The notes under the pieces were generated by a model, which was not told the origin of the DNA, made no database searches, and worked only from the letters and a program-made list of their open reading frames with translations. From Siphonodentalium dalli (Eukaryota > Mollusca > Scaphopoda > Gadilida > Siphonodentaliidae), in assembly GCA_032622095.1 (NCBI GenBank), contig CP136068.1, forward strand, positions 55,636,025-55,700,024: 64,000 nucleotides of DNA. The letters are read 5' to 3'. The position numbers and the translations under genes were made by a program. Below, one piece after another: positions 1 to 13,270 of this stretch. How positions within the stretch are numbered: the first letter of the stretch is position 1; each line of letters opens with the position of its first letter.

Positions 1-3000
1 GTAAATAGTGTGTTAGATTATTAACTGAGTCGTATATAGTATGTTAGATTACTAACTGAGTCGTATATAGTGTGTTAGATTATTAACTGAGTCGTATATA
101 GTGTGTTAGATTATTAACTGACTCGTAAATAGTGTGTTAGATTATTAACTGAGTCGTATATAGTGTGTTAGATTATTAACTGACTCGTATATAGTGTGTT
201 AGATTATTAAATGACTCGTATATAGCGTGTTAGATTATTAACTGACTCGTATATAGTGTGTTGGATTATTAACTGACTCGTATATAGCGTGTTGGATTAT
301 TAACTGACTCGTATATAGCGTGTTGGATTATTAACTGAGTCGTAAATAGTGGGTTAGATTATTAACTGAGTCGTAAATAGTGTGTTAGATTGTTAACTGA
401 CTCGTATATAGCGTGTTGGATTATTAACTGACTCGTATATAGTGTGTTAGATTATTAACTGACTCGTAAATAGTGTGTTAGATTATTAACTGAGTCGTAT
501 ATAGTGGGTTAGATTATTAACTGACTCGTATATAGTGGGTTAGATTATTAACTGACTCGTATATAGTGGGTTAGATTATTAACTGACTCGTATATAGTGG
601 GTTAGATTATTAACTGACTCGTATATAGTGTGTTGGATTATTAACCGACTCGTATATAGAGTGTTGGATTATTAACTGACTCGTAAATAGTGTGTTAGAT
701 TATTAACTGACTCGTATATAGTGTGTTGGATTATTAACTGACTCGTAAATAGTGTGTTAGATTATTAACTGAGTCGTATATAGTGGGTTAGATTATTAAC
801 TGAGTCGTATATAGTGGGTTAGATTATTAACTGACTCGTATATAGTGGGTTAGATTATTAACTGACTCGTATATAGTGTGTTGGATTATTAACCGACTCG
901 TATATAGAGTGTTGGATTATTAACTGACTCGTAAATAGTGTGTTAGATTATTAACTGACTCGTATATAGTGGGTTAGATTATTAACTGACTCGTATATAG
1001 TGTGTTAGATTATTAACCGACTCGTATATAGTGGGTTAGATTATTAACCGACTCGTATATAGTGGGTTAGATTATTAACTGACTCGCATATAGTATGTTA
1101 GATTATTAACTGACTCGTATATAGCGTGTTAGATTATTAACTGACTCGTATATAGTGTGTTAGATTATTAGCTGACTCGTATATAGTGTGTTAGATTATT
1201 AACTGACTCGTATATAGTGTGTTAGATTATTAACTGACTCGTATATAGTGTGTTAGATTATTAACTGACTCGTATATAGTGTGTTGGATTATTAACTGAC
1301 TCGTATATAGTGTGTTGGATTATTAACCGACTCGTATATAGAGTGTTGGATTATTAACTGACTCGTAAATAGTGTGTTAGATTATTAACTGACTCGTATA
1401 TAGTGGGTTAGATTATTAACTGACTCGTATATAGTGTGTTAGATTATTAACCGACTCGTATATAGTGGGTTAGATTATTAACCGACTCGTATATAGTGGG
1501 TTAGATTATTAACTGACTCGCATATAGTATGTTAGATTATTAACTGACTCGTATATAGCGTGTTAGATTATTAACTGACTCGTATATAGTGTGTTAGATT
1601 ATTAGCTGACTCGTATATAGTGTGTTAGATTATTAACTGACTCGTATATAGTGTGTTAGATTATTAACTGAATCATATATAGTGTGTTAGATTATTAACC
1701 GACTCGTATATAGAGTGTTGGATTATTAACTGACTCGTAAATAGTGTGTTAGATTATTAACTGACTCGTATATAGTGGGTTAGATTATTAACTGACTCGT
1801 ATATAGTGTGTTAGATTATTAACCGACTCGTATATAGTGGGTTAGATTATTAACCGACTCGTATATAGTGGGTTAGATTATTAACTGACTCGCATATAGT
1901 ATGTTAGATTATTAACTGACTCGTATATAGCGTGTTAGATTATTAACTGACTCGTATATAGTGTGTTAGATTATTAGCTGACTCGTATATAGTGTGTTAG
2001 ATTATTAACTGACTCGTATATAGTGTGTTAGATTATTAACTGACTCGTATATAGTGTGTTAGATTATTAACTGACTCGTATATAGTGTGTTGGATTATTA
2101 ACTGACTCGTATATAGTGTGTTAGATTATTAACTGACTCGTATATAGTGTGTTGGATTATTAACTGACTCGTATATAGTGTGTTAGATTATTAACTGACT
2201 CGTATATAGTGTGTTAGATTATTAACTGACTCATATATAGTGTGTTAGATTATTAACTGACTCATATATAGTGTGTTAGATTATTAACTGATTCGTATAT
2301 AGTTTGTTAGATTATTAACTGACTCGTATATAGTGTGTTAGATTATTAACTGACTCGTATATAGTTTGTTAGATTCTTAACTGACTCGTATATAGTGTGT
2401 TGGATTATTAACTGACTCGTATATAGTGTGTTAGATTATTAACTGACTCGTATATAGTGTGTTAGATTATTAACTGACTCGTATATAGTGTGTTGGATTA
2501 TTAACTGACTCGTATATAGTGTGTTGGATTATTAATTGACTCGTATATAGTGTGTTAGATTATTAACTGACTCATATATAGTGTGTTAGATTATTAACTG
2601 ACTCGTATATAGTGTGATGAATTATTAACTGACTCATTATAGTGTGTTCGATTATTAACTGACTCATATATAGTGTGTTAGATTATTAACTGACTCGTAT
2701 ATAGTGTGTTGGATTATTAACTGACTCGTATATAGTGTGTTGGATGATTAACTGACTCGTATATAGTGTGTTAGATTATTAACTGACTCGTATATTGTGT
2801 GTTGGATTATTAACTGACTCGTATATAGTGTGTTGGATTATTAACTGACTCGTATATAGTGTGTTAGATTATTAACTGACTCATATATAGTGTGTTAGAT
2901 TATTAACTGACTCGTATATAGTGTGTTGGATTATTAACTGACTCGTATATAATGTGTTAGATTATTAACTGACTCGTAAATAGTGTGTTAGAGTATTAAC

Positions 3001-3989
3001 TGACTCGTATATAGTGTGTTAGATTATTAACTGAATCAGATATAGTGTGTTGGATTATTAACTGACTCATATCTAGTGTGTTAGATTATTAACTGACTCG
3101 TATATAGTGTGTTGGATTATTAACTGACTCGTATATAGTGTGTTGGATTATTAACTGACTCGTATATAGTGTGTTAGATTATTAACTGACTCGTATATAG
3201 TGTGTTGGATTATTAACTGACTCGTATATAGTGTGTTAGATTATTAACTGACTCGTAAATAGTGTGTTAGATTATTAACTGACTCGTATATAGTGTGTTG
3301 GATTATTATCTGACTCGTATATAGTGTGTTGGATTATTAATTGACTCGTATATAGTGTGTTAGATTATTAACTGACTCATATATAGTGTGTTAGATTATT
3401 AACTGACTCGTATACAGTGTGTTGGATTATTAACTGACTCATTATAGTGTGTTCGATTATTAACTGACTCGTATATAGTGTGTTCGATTATTAACTGACT
3501 CGTATATAGTGTGTTAGATTATTAACTGACTCGTAAATAGTGTGTTAGAGTATTAACTGACTCGTATATAGTGTGTTAGATTATTAACTGAATCATATAT
3601 AGTGTGTTGGATTATTAACTGACTCGTATATAGTGTGTTGGATTATTAACTGACTCGTATATAGTGTGTTAGATTATTAACTGACTCAGATATAGTGTGT
3701 TGCATTATTAACTGACTCGTATATACTGTGTTGGATTATTAACTGACTCGTATATAGCGTGTTGGATTATTAACTGACTTGTATATAGTGTGTTGGATTA
3801 TTAACTGACTCGTATATAGCGTGTTGGATTATTAACTGACTCGTAAATAGTGTGTTAGATTATTAACTGACTCGTAAATAGTGTGTTAGATTATTAACTG
3901 ACTCGTATATAGTGTGTTGGATTATTAACTGACTCGTATATAGTGTGTTGGATTATTAACTGACTCGTATATAGTGTGTTTGATTATTG
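1..3989. repeat. 31-bp tandem satellite, about 128 copies
   Basis: The unit is 31 bp and reads roughly GTATATAGTGTGTTAGATTA followed by TTAACTGACTC. It repeats without spacers from the first base of the window, so the array continues to the left. Variants recur: TGAGTC for TGACTC, GTAAATAG for GTATATAG, and GGGTTAG or GTGTTGG for GTGTTAG. A distinctive pair of units (GCATATAGTATG, then a TATAGCGTG unit) recurs at 1086, 1520 and 1892. Those spacings are exactly 14 and 12 units, which shows block duplication inside the array. The left third is richer in variants than the right. The array ends in a short ATT run at about 3993-4010. No protein is supported here. Confidence 0.97.
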
Positions 3990-4009
3990 CACTGATTATT
4001 ATTATTATT

Positions 4010-5877
4010 AGAATATTTATATTTCCAGAGAACAAAATGGTGTCTTTCGAATTCCCAACACCAACACTGAGTCCGTCATTATCAAAGAGATGTTTCCTAA
4101 GACCTTCCTGGGAGGTTTCGAAGTTGTTGTTCAAAATAAGTTGAATTTTGTCATCATTGCCATATAAGGAACTTACATTATCATTCGAAAATACAATTCT
4201 CCCACTAAAGGGCTGTGTATTACATGGGGTGAGAAGTTAAATATATAACGTTTTGCATTTCAACTTGCACAGGGAAATCTGTTCTTGATATTTCACCAGT
4301 ATATGTTCCGCAATTTCAGATTTGAGGTAGTTCACTCCTACATGCAAGAGGACTCATTGTCAAGTTTTCCCCATTATCAGCAATTTCCTTCAACTGTTCT
4401 CCAACATCTTCGTTTCTAGCAGTAAAGATATTGTCTTGTTTTGTGTTCATAACATAAAGCAGTCGCTCCACATTGATGTGTTTATGTATCGAATCATCAA
4501 TCATGAAATATAATGGAGTCACTAGCTTTGGTCTCTCCAGTATTGTTTATTGGTGGTTTGCTTCTCTCTCGGGGAATTTTCGAAATCCTAAAGTAAACTT
4601 TCTTTACTCATTTACGCTTAGTGATTCGCACTTCTTCTCTATATCGAATTTTGAGTTCTATATTTCTTTCAGTGTACCTGTAATGTTCTCATATCAATGA
4701 CTCAGTTCACTTATTTCACAACTTTGTTCATTTACAGTCGACTCCAAGTCCTTTATTTTGTCCCTTAACGCACGGAGTTCCTAGTTTTCTTCATTTTTGG
4801 TCTTTTTCGCTGTTGAGTCTCATTCTAACTGAGAATTTGGCGTTTTTAAATCACTTAGCTTTAATTATCATATCTTCATTTTGAGCTTCTCGTTAATTAA
4901 CTTTAATTCTGAGTCATTAATGCTATCCTTTAATGCGGCCTAACGTGTTAGAGAGTTTTCGAATTTATATGGTTTGTTTCCCATTTCCGTGTCTTTGTTT
5001 AACCAATGCAACCAATGCATCAGACAGTTTTTGCATTTCTTTGTCCTTGTTAATAATTTCAGTACGCATATTTGACACTTCGTTATTTTTTTATGTGATG
5101 CGTTCGTGTAGTTTATGTCTAATGTCTTCCTTCTCTATAGTAATTATGTTTATTTCAGAGTGGTCTTTCGAGAAGATATGCTCCTTAATGGCAGTTAACA
5201 AATCATCAAATACACTCAACCTATTGTTAATATACCCTCGGTTTTGTTCTGTTCTGTTTACAGTATTTTTGTTACTGTCCTCTTTATTTTCGTTTTCGGA
5301 ATCTTTATGATTTGTTTTATCTTGGTGAAGATTGTTGTCACTGTCGCCGACATGTAACATGTTTTCACTTTTTGAGTTTGTCACATCTGGTTCCTTTTCG
5401 TTTTCAACTACAGTTAGTGGTTGATTCAACAATGATGTCACAATATTACCAAATATCTTTTCGCTCACAACAGTATTGGAAGCAATATCATCACTCACAT
5501 TGGAGTTAGAATCGGTTATGGTGTTGAGCAACATTATGTCAGTTTGAAGTATTTTATTTTCCGATGATTGATTATAGGTTCTTTACCAGTTCGATTTGTT
5601 CAACTGAATTATGTGAACTCATATCCATGAGTCAACTTCTTGTGTGCTGGGCGCGAACTCGTCTTGACCACATGCGATAAGCTTTGCCTTGCGGGGAAGA
5701 TTTTACATGTTGTAATGTAAAATTCAACATGGTAGAGAAAGTCATCTTCGTCTGTTTTTCACAGATACTTGTCATGTAAAATAATTTCAGTGTATTTGAA
5801 TGTAAATCTTTGCCATATAACAAACATCCAAAATTGCATTCTCTCAGTATTGGTAATACAAGATGTAGTATTTTCAT
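4010..5877 (-). pseudogene. Decayed coding region: coiled-coil part followed by a weakly SGNH-hydrolase-like part
   Basis: Read on the minus strand from 5877 towards 4010, protein-like stretches follow one another but are broken by stops and frame changes. The order is a short stretch (5877-5632), an acidic Asn/Asp/Glu-rich stretch of 147 residues (5534-5091), a charged heptad-like stretch (about 5070-4730), then 4522-4316 and 4190-4010. The fourth contains DDSIHKHINVERLL, which resembles the GDS block of SGNH/GDSL-type hydrolases. The last contains LFDNDGLSVG, in the place where such proteins have the D-x-x-H block; here the His is missing. The SGNH link is my inference from these two short motifs and could be wrong. 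The region may be a former transposon ORF1 or a host gene. It is not expressible as it stands. Confidence 0.4.
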
Positions 5878-5880
5878 TTG

Positions 5881-7765
5881 GCATGTAATATAGATCTATA
5901 TATAGATCCACCGCTTAAAATGGGATGAAGCGTCCGTTGTTTATCTTTATAAACATTCCCCATGATATTATACGTCACCTTTAGTTTATCTACTGTCATT
6001 TGTGTACTCGTTTTTCATCAGGATAACGAGTGTATATTTCGTGCTTGAAAATCACCTCCGTTGTATAATATTCTCAAAATGGCACGGAATTAAGCTTTAT
6101 GTTGTAAACTGGAATTCTAAAACTGACCTGGCAGCACGTAAATCTTAAATAGTTTCTGTAATACGTTTTATTCTGCATATCTGGAGCATTCTTTCTGATT
6201 AAATAAATGTTTCAATGATATTTGTGAATGTTTTCTTTCTTTTCAACAGATTTTACATGTGTGTTCGGTGCAACCTAGTGACCACTAGTGTCGCGCCGTG
6301 ATATCTGTCCGAGATTTGGGGTGGGTGGGGTGATGGGACTAGATTTCTAAGATATCTAAGATATCAGCTTATAAAATAATATATCTAAGATATCATATAT
6401 CTAAGAAATCATCTTATAAAATAATTTTAGTTTGTGTTTTTGGCGTCATGATTTAAGGGTTTCCCATTTATAGTTTCTGTAAGAAGTGATACATTACTGA
6501 CAAACCTGGTAGCGCCTGTCACAGTGCGAGCTGCCTCGTATATTGTATATCTTCGATCTTGTCAGATTCTTGCTATCTACAGCCAATAACACAGGACTAT
6601 TTAAGGATTGATCTTGTCAAGTAAAATAGCATTTTCGAGAGCTTCTCTGTTAAGATATAGTTTTCAATAGAATCGATATTTTTTCAAGATGAAATGCGTT
6701 GCCAGGTGGTTTTCGTAATTTGTTCAATGTGGGGGTCGCCAACTTCTAACTTTTGTCAAAATAACTCCAATATGTTTATGTGTGTATAGGCTGTGGTTCT
6801 TAAATTGGTTCGTAATTATGTTCGTTCCATTATTTTCTTATATATAGAAAACGCATAAAAACAGCAGTTCTGTGGGGGCTAATCTGATAGGGCGAATTAT
6901 AATTTGCTATTATGAATGTATGATCTACTATAGTATATTATCTTGAGGTGCGTCCTACACTGAGACAAAAAACTCTGGCCTTAGTTATAGTGACTAAGTT
7001 ACACGATGATTGCAACACTGCCTTAAAGTAAATGATACTTAATTAATATTAATTGCTAAATGTTCAATTCCTATTGCATCGCAGTTCTATTAAATATATA
7101 ATTGAACGAATGTGATGAGGATATAATGGCATTTATACCAGAACTTCACTCTCACCGCAAAGGCTACGTTGTTTCTATAAAAGGTTCTTATTTCATAGAC
7201 ACCACAGACAAATCATAAAAATGAACCAATGAAACCACAAACTATTGTTATACCTCTTAACAGACCAGTATTGCAATTGATTTAAAACTTGTCCTGCTTT
7301 CAATTCGGTCTCTGATTCTGAATAAATCATCTGGTTGAGTATTGGAATTATTTGCACAAAATGTCCACCAGTTTACAATTTCATCTTCCAGTTTCTAAGA
7401 AAAGTTAATCATTGTGATTCAACGTCCATGTCATTTTGACTAACACAATTGTGATCTAATAACCCAATGAGTCATTACTAACCATTTCTCATTATGACTA
7501 ATATCTTCCTTAGTCATTTTGACTAAGCGAAGTTAGTCATTCTGGGACAAACGTTTGACTAACATAAGTTAGTGATATTGACTAACTTTTTCTCCCCCCC
7601 CCCCCCCATGGTAAATACCCAAATCAGCGAACCATATATCAAAAGGCTGAGAACGAGAAGAGGCGATCACGTTAATATCATATCTTACGATGGTTGAGAC
7701 AGTCCGTAATTTAAATTACGATGCGGAATTTATTCCGTTATCAGCAGAAGCATGCACATGAACAT
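5881..7765. other. Unassigned DNA, no gene seen
   Basis: No convincing coding region on either strand. It holds a small duplicated cluster of GATATCTAAGATATC-type sequence at about 6340-6420, where a 26-bp segment ending CTTATAAAATAAT occurs twice. It also holds several copies of a short TTAGTCATnnTGACTAA-like motif at 6975-7000 and 7435-7585, and a run of 14 C at 7594-7607. Confidence 0.6.
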
Positions 7766-7865
7766 ACATAGGCAATCTATCAGAAAACTGACATATACAA
7801 TATATCAGAAAACTTACATAGACAATCTATCGGAAAACTTACATCTATAATCTATTAGAGAATAT
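7766..7865. repeat. 25-bp tandem repeat, 4 copies
   Basis: Four diverged units begin at 7766, 7791, 7816 and 7841, each of the form ACATAnACAATnTATCnGAA followed by AACTT. No function is apparent. Confidence 0.85.
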
Positions 7866-8493
7866 CCAGGCAGAGACGAGCCGAATGTCGCGTAAAAAAA
7901 AAACTTGGATAATGTTTTATAGAGCGCAATTTCTTCATGTTGGGATTCCGTACAATATGTTGATCATGCCTAATCGTTATTGTAATTCTGTGAAATGGGT
8001 TGTGCATCATGCACATAATAACGACATTCGTATGCGTTTATACGTGCTCGATATCCCGTATCACCCGAGCTGATGTATGAGTTTGGCTTCACAAAGAACT
8101 CTGGCACGGATGATGAACGAGCCGACAGAGTAGCAACTATATAAACCGCGCACTGCTCTACACAACCCAGACTTCCCCTGGGATGAATGTCTCCGTGAAC
8201 GATCATCGCCGAATCTTCCATGGACGTTATACATCGGCTGATTTTATATGGAAAACAAATCAAGGAACTGGTGCCCATTTTAGTCATCATATATTCAACG
8301 CATCGAAACCTGTAAAATGGACTCTCTCGACACATACCATGCACGTTTCTGCACGCACACACAGAAATACCTGTATCTTGCAACATAACTTGACGCGGGG
8401 CATACGTTTATTTATTTATTATATGTATTAGCGCCCAATGCCCTGTTGTGGAAAACTGTAATATTACAATTATGTACATACATGTAAGTCAGC
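7866..8493. other. Unassigned DNA with overlapping open frames
   Basis: This stretch is less AT-rich than its surroundings and is open on both strands. There is a minus frame of 138 codons (8386-7970) and plus frames at 7885-8073 and 8183-8431. I recognise no domain in any of them and see no splice signals that would select one, so I do not call a gene. Confidence 0.4.
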
Positions 8494-8668
8494 CAACCAC
8501 GAGCACGATTTCTATATCTGGATGACTCAAAACCACCAAGACATGAGCTCGAATGATATACCTGAATAACTGCAAACCACCAAGACACGAGCTCGATTCA
8601 AATACCTGAATGACTGAAAACCGCCAAGACACGAACTCGATTCAAATACCCGAATGACCACAAACCAT
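8494..8668. repeat. 44-bp tandem repeat, about 4 copies
   Basis: Units containing AAACCACCAAGACACGAGCT and then a GAATGACTG end start at 8530, 8574 and 8618, an exact 44-bp spacing. There is a diverged copy before 8530 and the first bases of another at 8662. CGAGCTCG-like sequence recurs in each unit. Confidence 0.9.
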
Positions 8669-9551
8669 CATGCATGTCTTTAATTGTTCACATGGCAACG
8701 AACAATGTACCTATGCATGGTTTGCTTAGTCCATTTCCCCGATGTCATTTGCACAGCGTATGCTAAATGTCATTATGTCGAATCCACAACAATTCAAGCC
8801 ACACATGGTTTTCAGTTGTATTTAACAATACGCTTTCGTGTACGTTCGCTATCGGGGTGGAAATAAGTCACAAGAATCAAAATCGTGAAACCTGATTATT
8901 GCATGCATGTCAAAATGTTCCAAATAGCAAGCTGGAGGAGAGGGGAGGTCCCATTTTATGATATGATATTGCCAATTACTTCCAGTTCATGGGTGCCATA
9001 GCAATTCAGCGACTTATCTCTGTAATGAGTAACAGCACAAGTACCTTGGTGTCCGACCAATTCTGTTCGTTAAACATATTTTATTGAGAATTATTCAATT
9101 TACAAATGGATTGGGGAAACTTAGAGGAGACCCCTCTCCCGATACAAGGTTGAAATACAGTATTTGTTTACAAGATTACAGAGTATTTACAATTGTGGTG
9201 TATTACATAGCTGAAAATAAAGAAGATAGAAGTTATACTGGTAAGAGTGTGGACTTTGTGGTTTCTTGTTGTGTGTTAACTGCCAACCGTCTCTCTGGAT
9301 ACATATGATTTGAGGACGGGCCGGACGTCTAATCGTCATACTTATGTTGCTATATATCTGAAGGTTTATTATCGGGCAACTTATCCTGATTAAAGCGCGT
9401 TGTCGCAGCTATGTAAGACTGAACAATGCGAAATAATTTTGTGTTTCTTTGAAAGGTTTCATCAGGAATTCCCAATTGGTCCAAACATAATACGATTCAA
9501 TTCAAATCCGAAGGAGGAACTTAATGAATCTTTCTAGATTCACTTTATTCT
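8669..9551. other. Unassigned DNA, nothing recognised
   Basis: No coding region, RNA gene or repeat was recognised on either strand. The longest plus frame (9084-9308) has no family resemblance. Confidence 0.5.
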
Positions 9552-9801
9552 GATGTGGATGTTAATTTCGTGTATATGTGTGATTTTGGGGGCTCATTCC
9601 ACTAATATTTAACTCTGATGTGATTGTTATTATTTTGGAACTGTCTGAATTTGGGTGGTGAATGTTTTGAGTGGTGAATTCGGTGTATGTCTAATTTTTG
9701 GGTGGTGAATGTCAATTTTATGTATGTGTTTGATTTTGGGCTGTGCATGTTAATTTTGTGTATATGTCTCACGTCGGTGGTCATTTCACTAATATTTAAT
9801 A
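9552..9801. repeat. Degenerate duplication of a GT-rich segment
   Basis: A segment of about 60 bp that begins GATGTTAATTTCGTGTATAT and ends CACTAATATTTAA occurs at 9552-9611 and again at 9744-9801. Partial copies (GGGTGGTGAATGT, GTATGTCT) lie between them. Confidence 0.7.
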
Positions 9802-9916
9802 CTCATATCATTACAATCATATTGTTATAAGGCAACATACACCCAAAATAGGCAGTTGCATTGCAAACATAAAATAAAATGCATAGAATTTGACAACAAA
9901 TTAACTATATAGTCTA

Positions 9917-10455
9917 TAGATTATATGAGTAACCCATATGCTTATATATAGATTATATGAGTAACACATATGCTTATACATAGATTATATGAGTAACACA
10001 TGTGCTTATATATATATTATATGAGTAACACATATGCTTATATATAGATTATATGAGTAACACATATGCTTATATATAGATTATATGAGTAGCACATATG
10101 CTTATATAGATTATATGAGTAACACATATGCTTATATAGATTATATGAGTAACACATATGATTATATATATATTATATGAGTAACACATATGCTTATATA
10201 GATTATATGAGTAACACATATGTTTATATATAGATTATATGAGTAACACATATGCTTATATTGATTATATGAGTAACACATATGCTTACATATTGATTAT
10301 ATGAGTAACACATATGCTTATATATAGATTATATGAGTAACACATATGTTTATATATATATAGATTATATGAGTAACACATATGCCTATATATAGATTAT
10401 ATGAGTAACACATATGCTTATATAGATTATATGAGTAACACATATGCTTGTATAA
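9917..10455. repeat. AT-rich tandem repeat of about 30-34 bp, roughly 17 copies
   Basis: The unit is GATTATATGAGTAACACATA followed by TGCTTATATATA. The TA run varies in length, which explains the uneven spacing. The open frames crossing it encode only the translated repeat. Confidence 0.93.
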
Positions 10456-10637
10456 GCAATCTCCTGTTCTTGTATTCCTTGAATTGTCTCACGATTTGAA
10501 ATATCGACACCATATTTTCCATATAATTCATTGCATAATGATATCGGCGCGTGTTCAAGTAATTTGATGTGTAGTATGCATTGTGTACGTGTATCAAAGA
10601 CCCAGCTGGAGAATTTGAAACTTTGTTTATATCTCAA
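10450..10637 (-). other. Possible coding fragment, unrecognised
   Basis: A minus-strand frame from an ATG at 10637 runs through about 60 codons of varied, non-repetitive composition before entering the neighbouring tandem repeat. It contains LYGKYGVDISNRETIQ, which looks more like real protein than the surrounding frames. I see no clear donor at its end and cannot name a family. It may be an exon, an old element fragment or chance. Confidence 0.2.
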
Positions 10638-10767
10638 TTGCTGTATATAATCGCGTTACGTATAACAGACAATCGGCCCAATTGCGTGAACTTGCTCGCA
10701 TGGTATTGTGTCAGACTGAAGCATTTTTTTTCCTGCCCAGACCTAACGCGGTCATGACATTATTACC

Positions 10768-10835
10768 AAGGTTCTTTAATCCGAAGGTCCTCTATTTCGA
10801 ATGTTCTCTATTTAGAAGGTTCGCTATTCCGAAGG
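10768..10835. repeat. 16-bp tandem repeat, 4 copies
   Basis: Units of the form AAGGTTCGCTATTCCG start at 10768, 10784, 10800 and 10816, with the next AAGG at 10832. Confidence 0.9.
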
Positions 10836-12125
10836 AAATCAACAATTGGTATGGTTGCAAGAGGCGCATTTGGAAATAAGAAGCTTGACAAACCATCATC
10901 TTAAGCTTTAATTCGCTCATTCGATAGAGCCATAATAAACCAGGCCAATGCCATAACAGACACAGGGTGTATATTATACAGATGTTTTTCATAAAAACAA
11001 ACCGTTGCATGCCATCATTTGTAAAGTGTTTTTGTTTCGTCATCGTGAGTTTATTACACATATACGAATTAGAACATAGGATAATTTATTGACAACTTAC
11101 ACCCACTAGGGGCAGATACCATACATAATAACATGAAATATACAATCAATATCAATGCATATAACTTATATAAAATTGGTATTATATATTAAATAATACA
11201 AATAATTGTTGTTTTCTCTCTTCAAAGAATTTCCGGACCATAGTACAGACTGTAGTAAAAATCTTAATTTTCGATTTTCATAACAAATATGAATTTATCA
11301 TGCTCGTTCATATATTGACATTTTGGGGTTTGTGCTAAAATTGCAATGAAAAATCTTTCGCGCGTTTCACTATACTTCATAGTGTTTCGGTCTCAATTTC
11401 ATTATAATCACAATACCTACATTGTCTCTTCTCGTATATGTATGACAATACACTCCACATTCTTTGACTGCAAAATGCATATACAATTATCTAAATCAGG
11501 ACAATGCCATGTGTGTTGTGTCTCACCACTAACTGTGTGATAATGTTTCAATACTGCATACTTCGTTCATAATTAGTTGGAAATAAGTTTCGTACCACAA
11601 GTAGGTTGATATTGTACAGAACTATTTTTTTATTGTGTGAAGGACCAAAACAACATAAAACAACATAAATATGATTCAAACACGTTTTCAATAATCTGGC
11701 AGATATACACATTCAATACTGATTCATCTTTAAAGACATTATTAAGTTTTATGGTGATTGTTCCTCGCAAAAATAGTTCTGCAAATGGCTGCCAAACAAA
11801 ATATACAATGAAAAATGTTTGATTTATTTTCACGCAGTCATGATTTCAAATGGTACGTAGAATGAGCGCATACCCTATAGTTGGGTTCATGGTCTAGATA
11901 ATGCAGTGGTTTTTTTTGCAAAAATTTCCTGTCAAACTTTCTGTCGACATACCTCACAAAATCTGGGTTTTTAAAGTACTATTACGTATTTGGAAAGTAT
12001 TTCTCATATTGTGAGGGCAAAGAGTTGTTGTTATAGTACTATAGCAAACATCGCTTATAAGCGATAATTATTTTAGCTTTCAAATTGATAGTTTTAAATT
12101 GAGATTTGTTTTAAATTCACCAATG
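10836..12125. other. Unassigned AT-rich DNA
   Basis: No gene or repeat recognised. Frames such as 11061-10792 (minus) and 11346-11540 (plus) have no recognisable domain and biased, low-complexity composition. Confidence 0.5.
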
Positions 12126-12129
12126 GGAC

Positions 12130-12322
12130 AACTTCTGAAATGTATAAAAGAGAATTTCAGGGGTGGTGTACAGTTAAATGTATTAAAGAACATTTCAGGG
12201 GTGGATGTACAGTTAAATGTATTAAAAAACATTTCAGGGGTGGGTGTACAGTTAAATGTATTAAAGAACATTTCAGGGGTGGGTGTGCAGTTAAATGTAT
12301 TAAAGAACATTTGGGGGGGGGG
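12130..12322. repeat. 39-bp tandem repeat, about 4.5 copies, ending in a G run
   Basis: The unit is CAGTTAAATGTATTAAAGAA followed by CATTTCAGGGGTGGGTGTA, starting at about 12169, 12208, 12247 and 12286 with a diverged copy before. The period is a multiple of three, so several frames stay open on both strands. These are translated repeats and not genes. The last unit decays into a run of G at about 12311-12320. Confidence 0.95.
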
Positions 12323-12406
12323 GCAATTATCGGATTTCTGCAGATAAAGGGTATGTTATGTTTGGTGGTGTGATAGCCCGTAGCCTGAGTATAAAAAAAA
12401 ATTCGA

Positions 12407-13085
12407 CTATTTGATGCACAAGTAGTACCAGTACTCCTCCACGGGTGCGAAGTATGGGGGCATGAAGATTGTGTCATTATTGAGAATGTTCACAGACAAT
12501 TTATGAAGCACTTACTACGAGTCAAACCTTCGACGATTGACTGCATGGTTTACGCAGAAACTGGCCGAATGACATTAGCAATTTTAATTAGAATACGAAT
12601 GATTAAATATTGGTGTAGAGTAATTAACATGGATGAAAAGCGATATTCTAAAGTAGCATATCAGTTAGCATGCACGTCATTCGACGCCTGAAATCATATT
12701 AGTTGGCTGAGTTCCATACGTCATACTTTAGAGTCATGTTCCCAAGCTCATCTATTTGACAGCGACATAGCGACACACTTAGACCAACTTATCGAGTTCG
12801 TGAAATTTAGTCTGATTTGCCAATTCCTATCAAACTGGGAAGCAGATCTGCAAAAATCTGGCCGGGAAAATATATCAGATATTCAAACATCATATATCAT
12901 ATGAAGGACTACTAGATTCTCCAAATGAATTGAATAGAACTATAATTTGTAAATTTAGAACATCAAATGACCATCTGCTAATGAAGACCGGTCGCTGGAA
13001 TGGTACACTGAGATCTGAGGGAACGAACGTGCCCGCTACTATGTGACGATAACAGACCAAGAGACGAATTTCATTACCTCTTTGA
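12407..13085 (+). pseudogene. LINE 3' end: C-terminal part of a reverse transcriptase protein, decayed
   Basis: Starting at LFDAQVVPVLLHGCEVWG, the plus strand encodes a region homologous to the C-terminal third of the larger LINE protein at 56614-59310. That protein has LFDAQVLPIMLYCCEVWG at the matching place (about 58490). Matching continues through KPSTIDCMVYAETGRM and RMIKYWCRVINM. A stop follows near 12690. Beyond it, recognisable but shifted pieces include CKFRTSNDHLLMKTGRWN, the block that precedes the zinc-binding end. The catalytic reverse transcriptase domain is absent, so this is a 5'-truncated insertion, typical of LINE copies. It is followed directly by a different dispersed repeat. 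Confidence 0.9.
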
Positions 13086-13270
13086 GTGGGGATATATCGC
13101 AGGACAACACCTTTCGGGTTTCACGCGTTGCGAGTTATTTTAGGGAAATGTAGTAAGGCTGATCTGGCCGTGTCAATGAAGCTATGGGGCGATGGGGATA
13201 TCTCGCAGGACAACACATTTCGGGTTTTCGCGGATCTATCTTCGGGGAAGTCTCATTGTTGCAGCATGTA
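13086..13270. repeat. Dispersed tandem repeat, related to 48707-49165
   Basis: Two units carry GGACAACACnTTTCGGGTTT and CTGATCTGGCCnTGTCAATG, separated by about 110 bp. The same words occur in three units at 48.7-49.2 kb. It abuts the end of the LINE fragment. Confidence 0.85.

Noticed and set aside
1-3989. CRISPR-like array of ~31-bp repeats
   Set aside because: Units are contiguous with no unique spacers, and the context is eukaryotic. It is a satellite.
6960-7590. A TIR element with TTAGTCAT/ATGACTAA ends
   Set aside because: The short words recur in both orientations but no consistent end pair or target duplication could be defined.
12080-12477. Four overlapping repetitive ORFs on both strands
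   Set aside because: A 39-bp repeat with no stops explains all of them.
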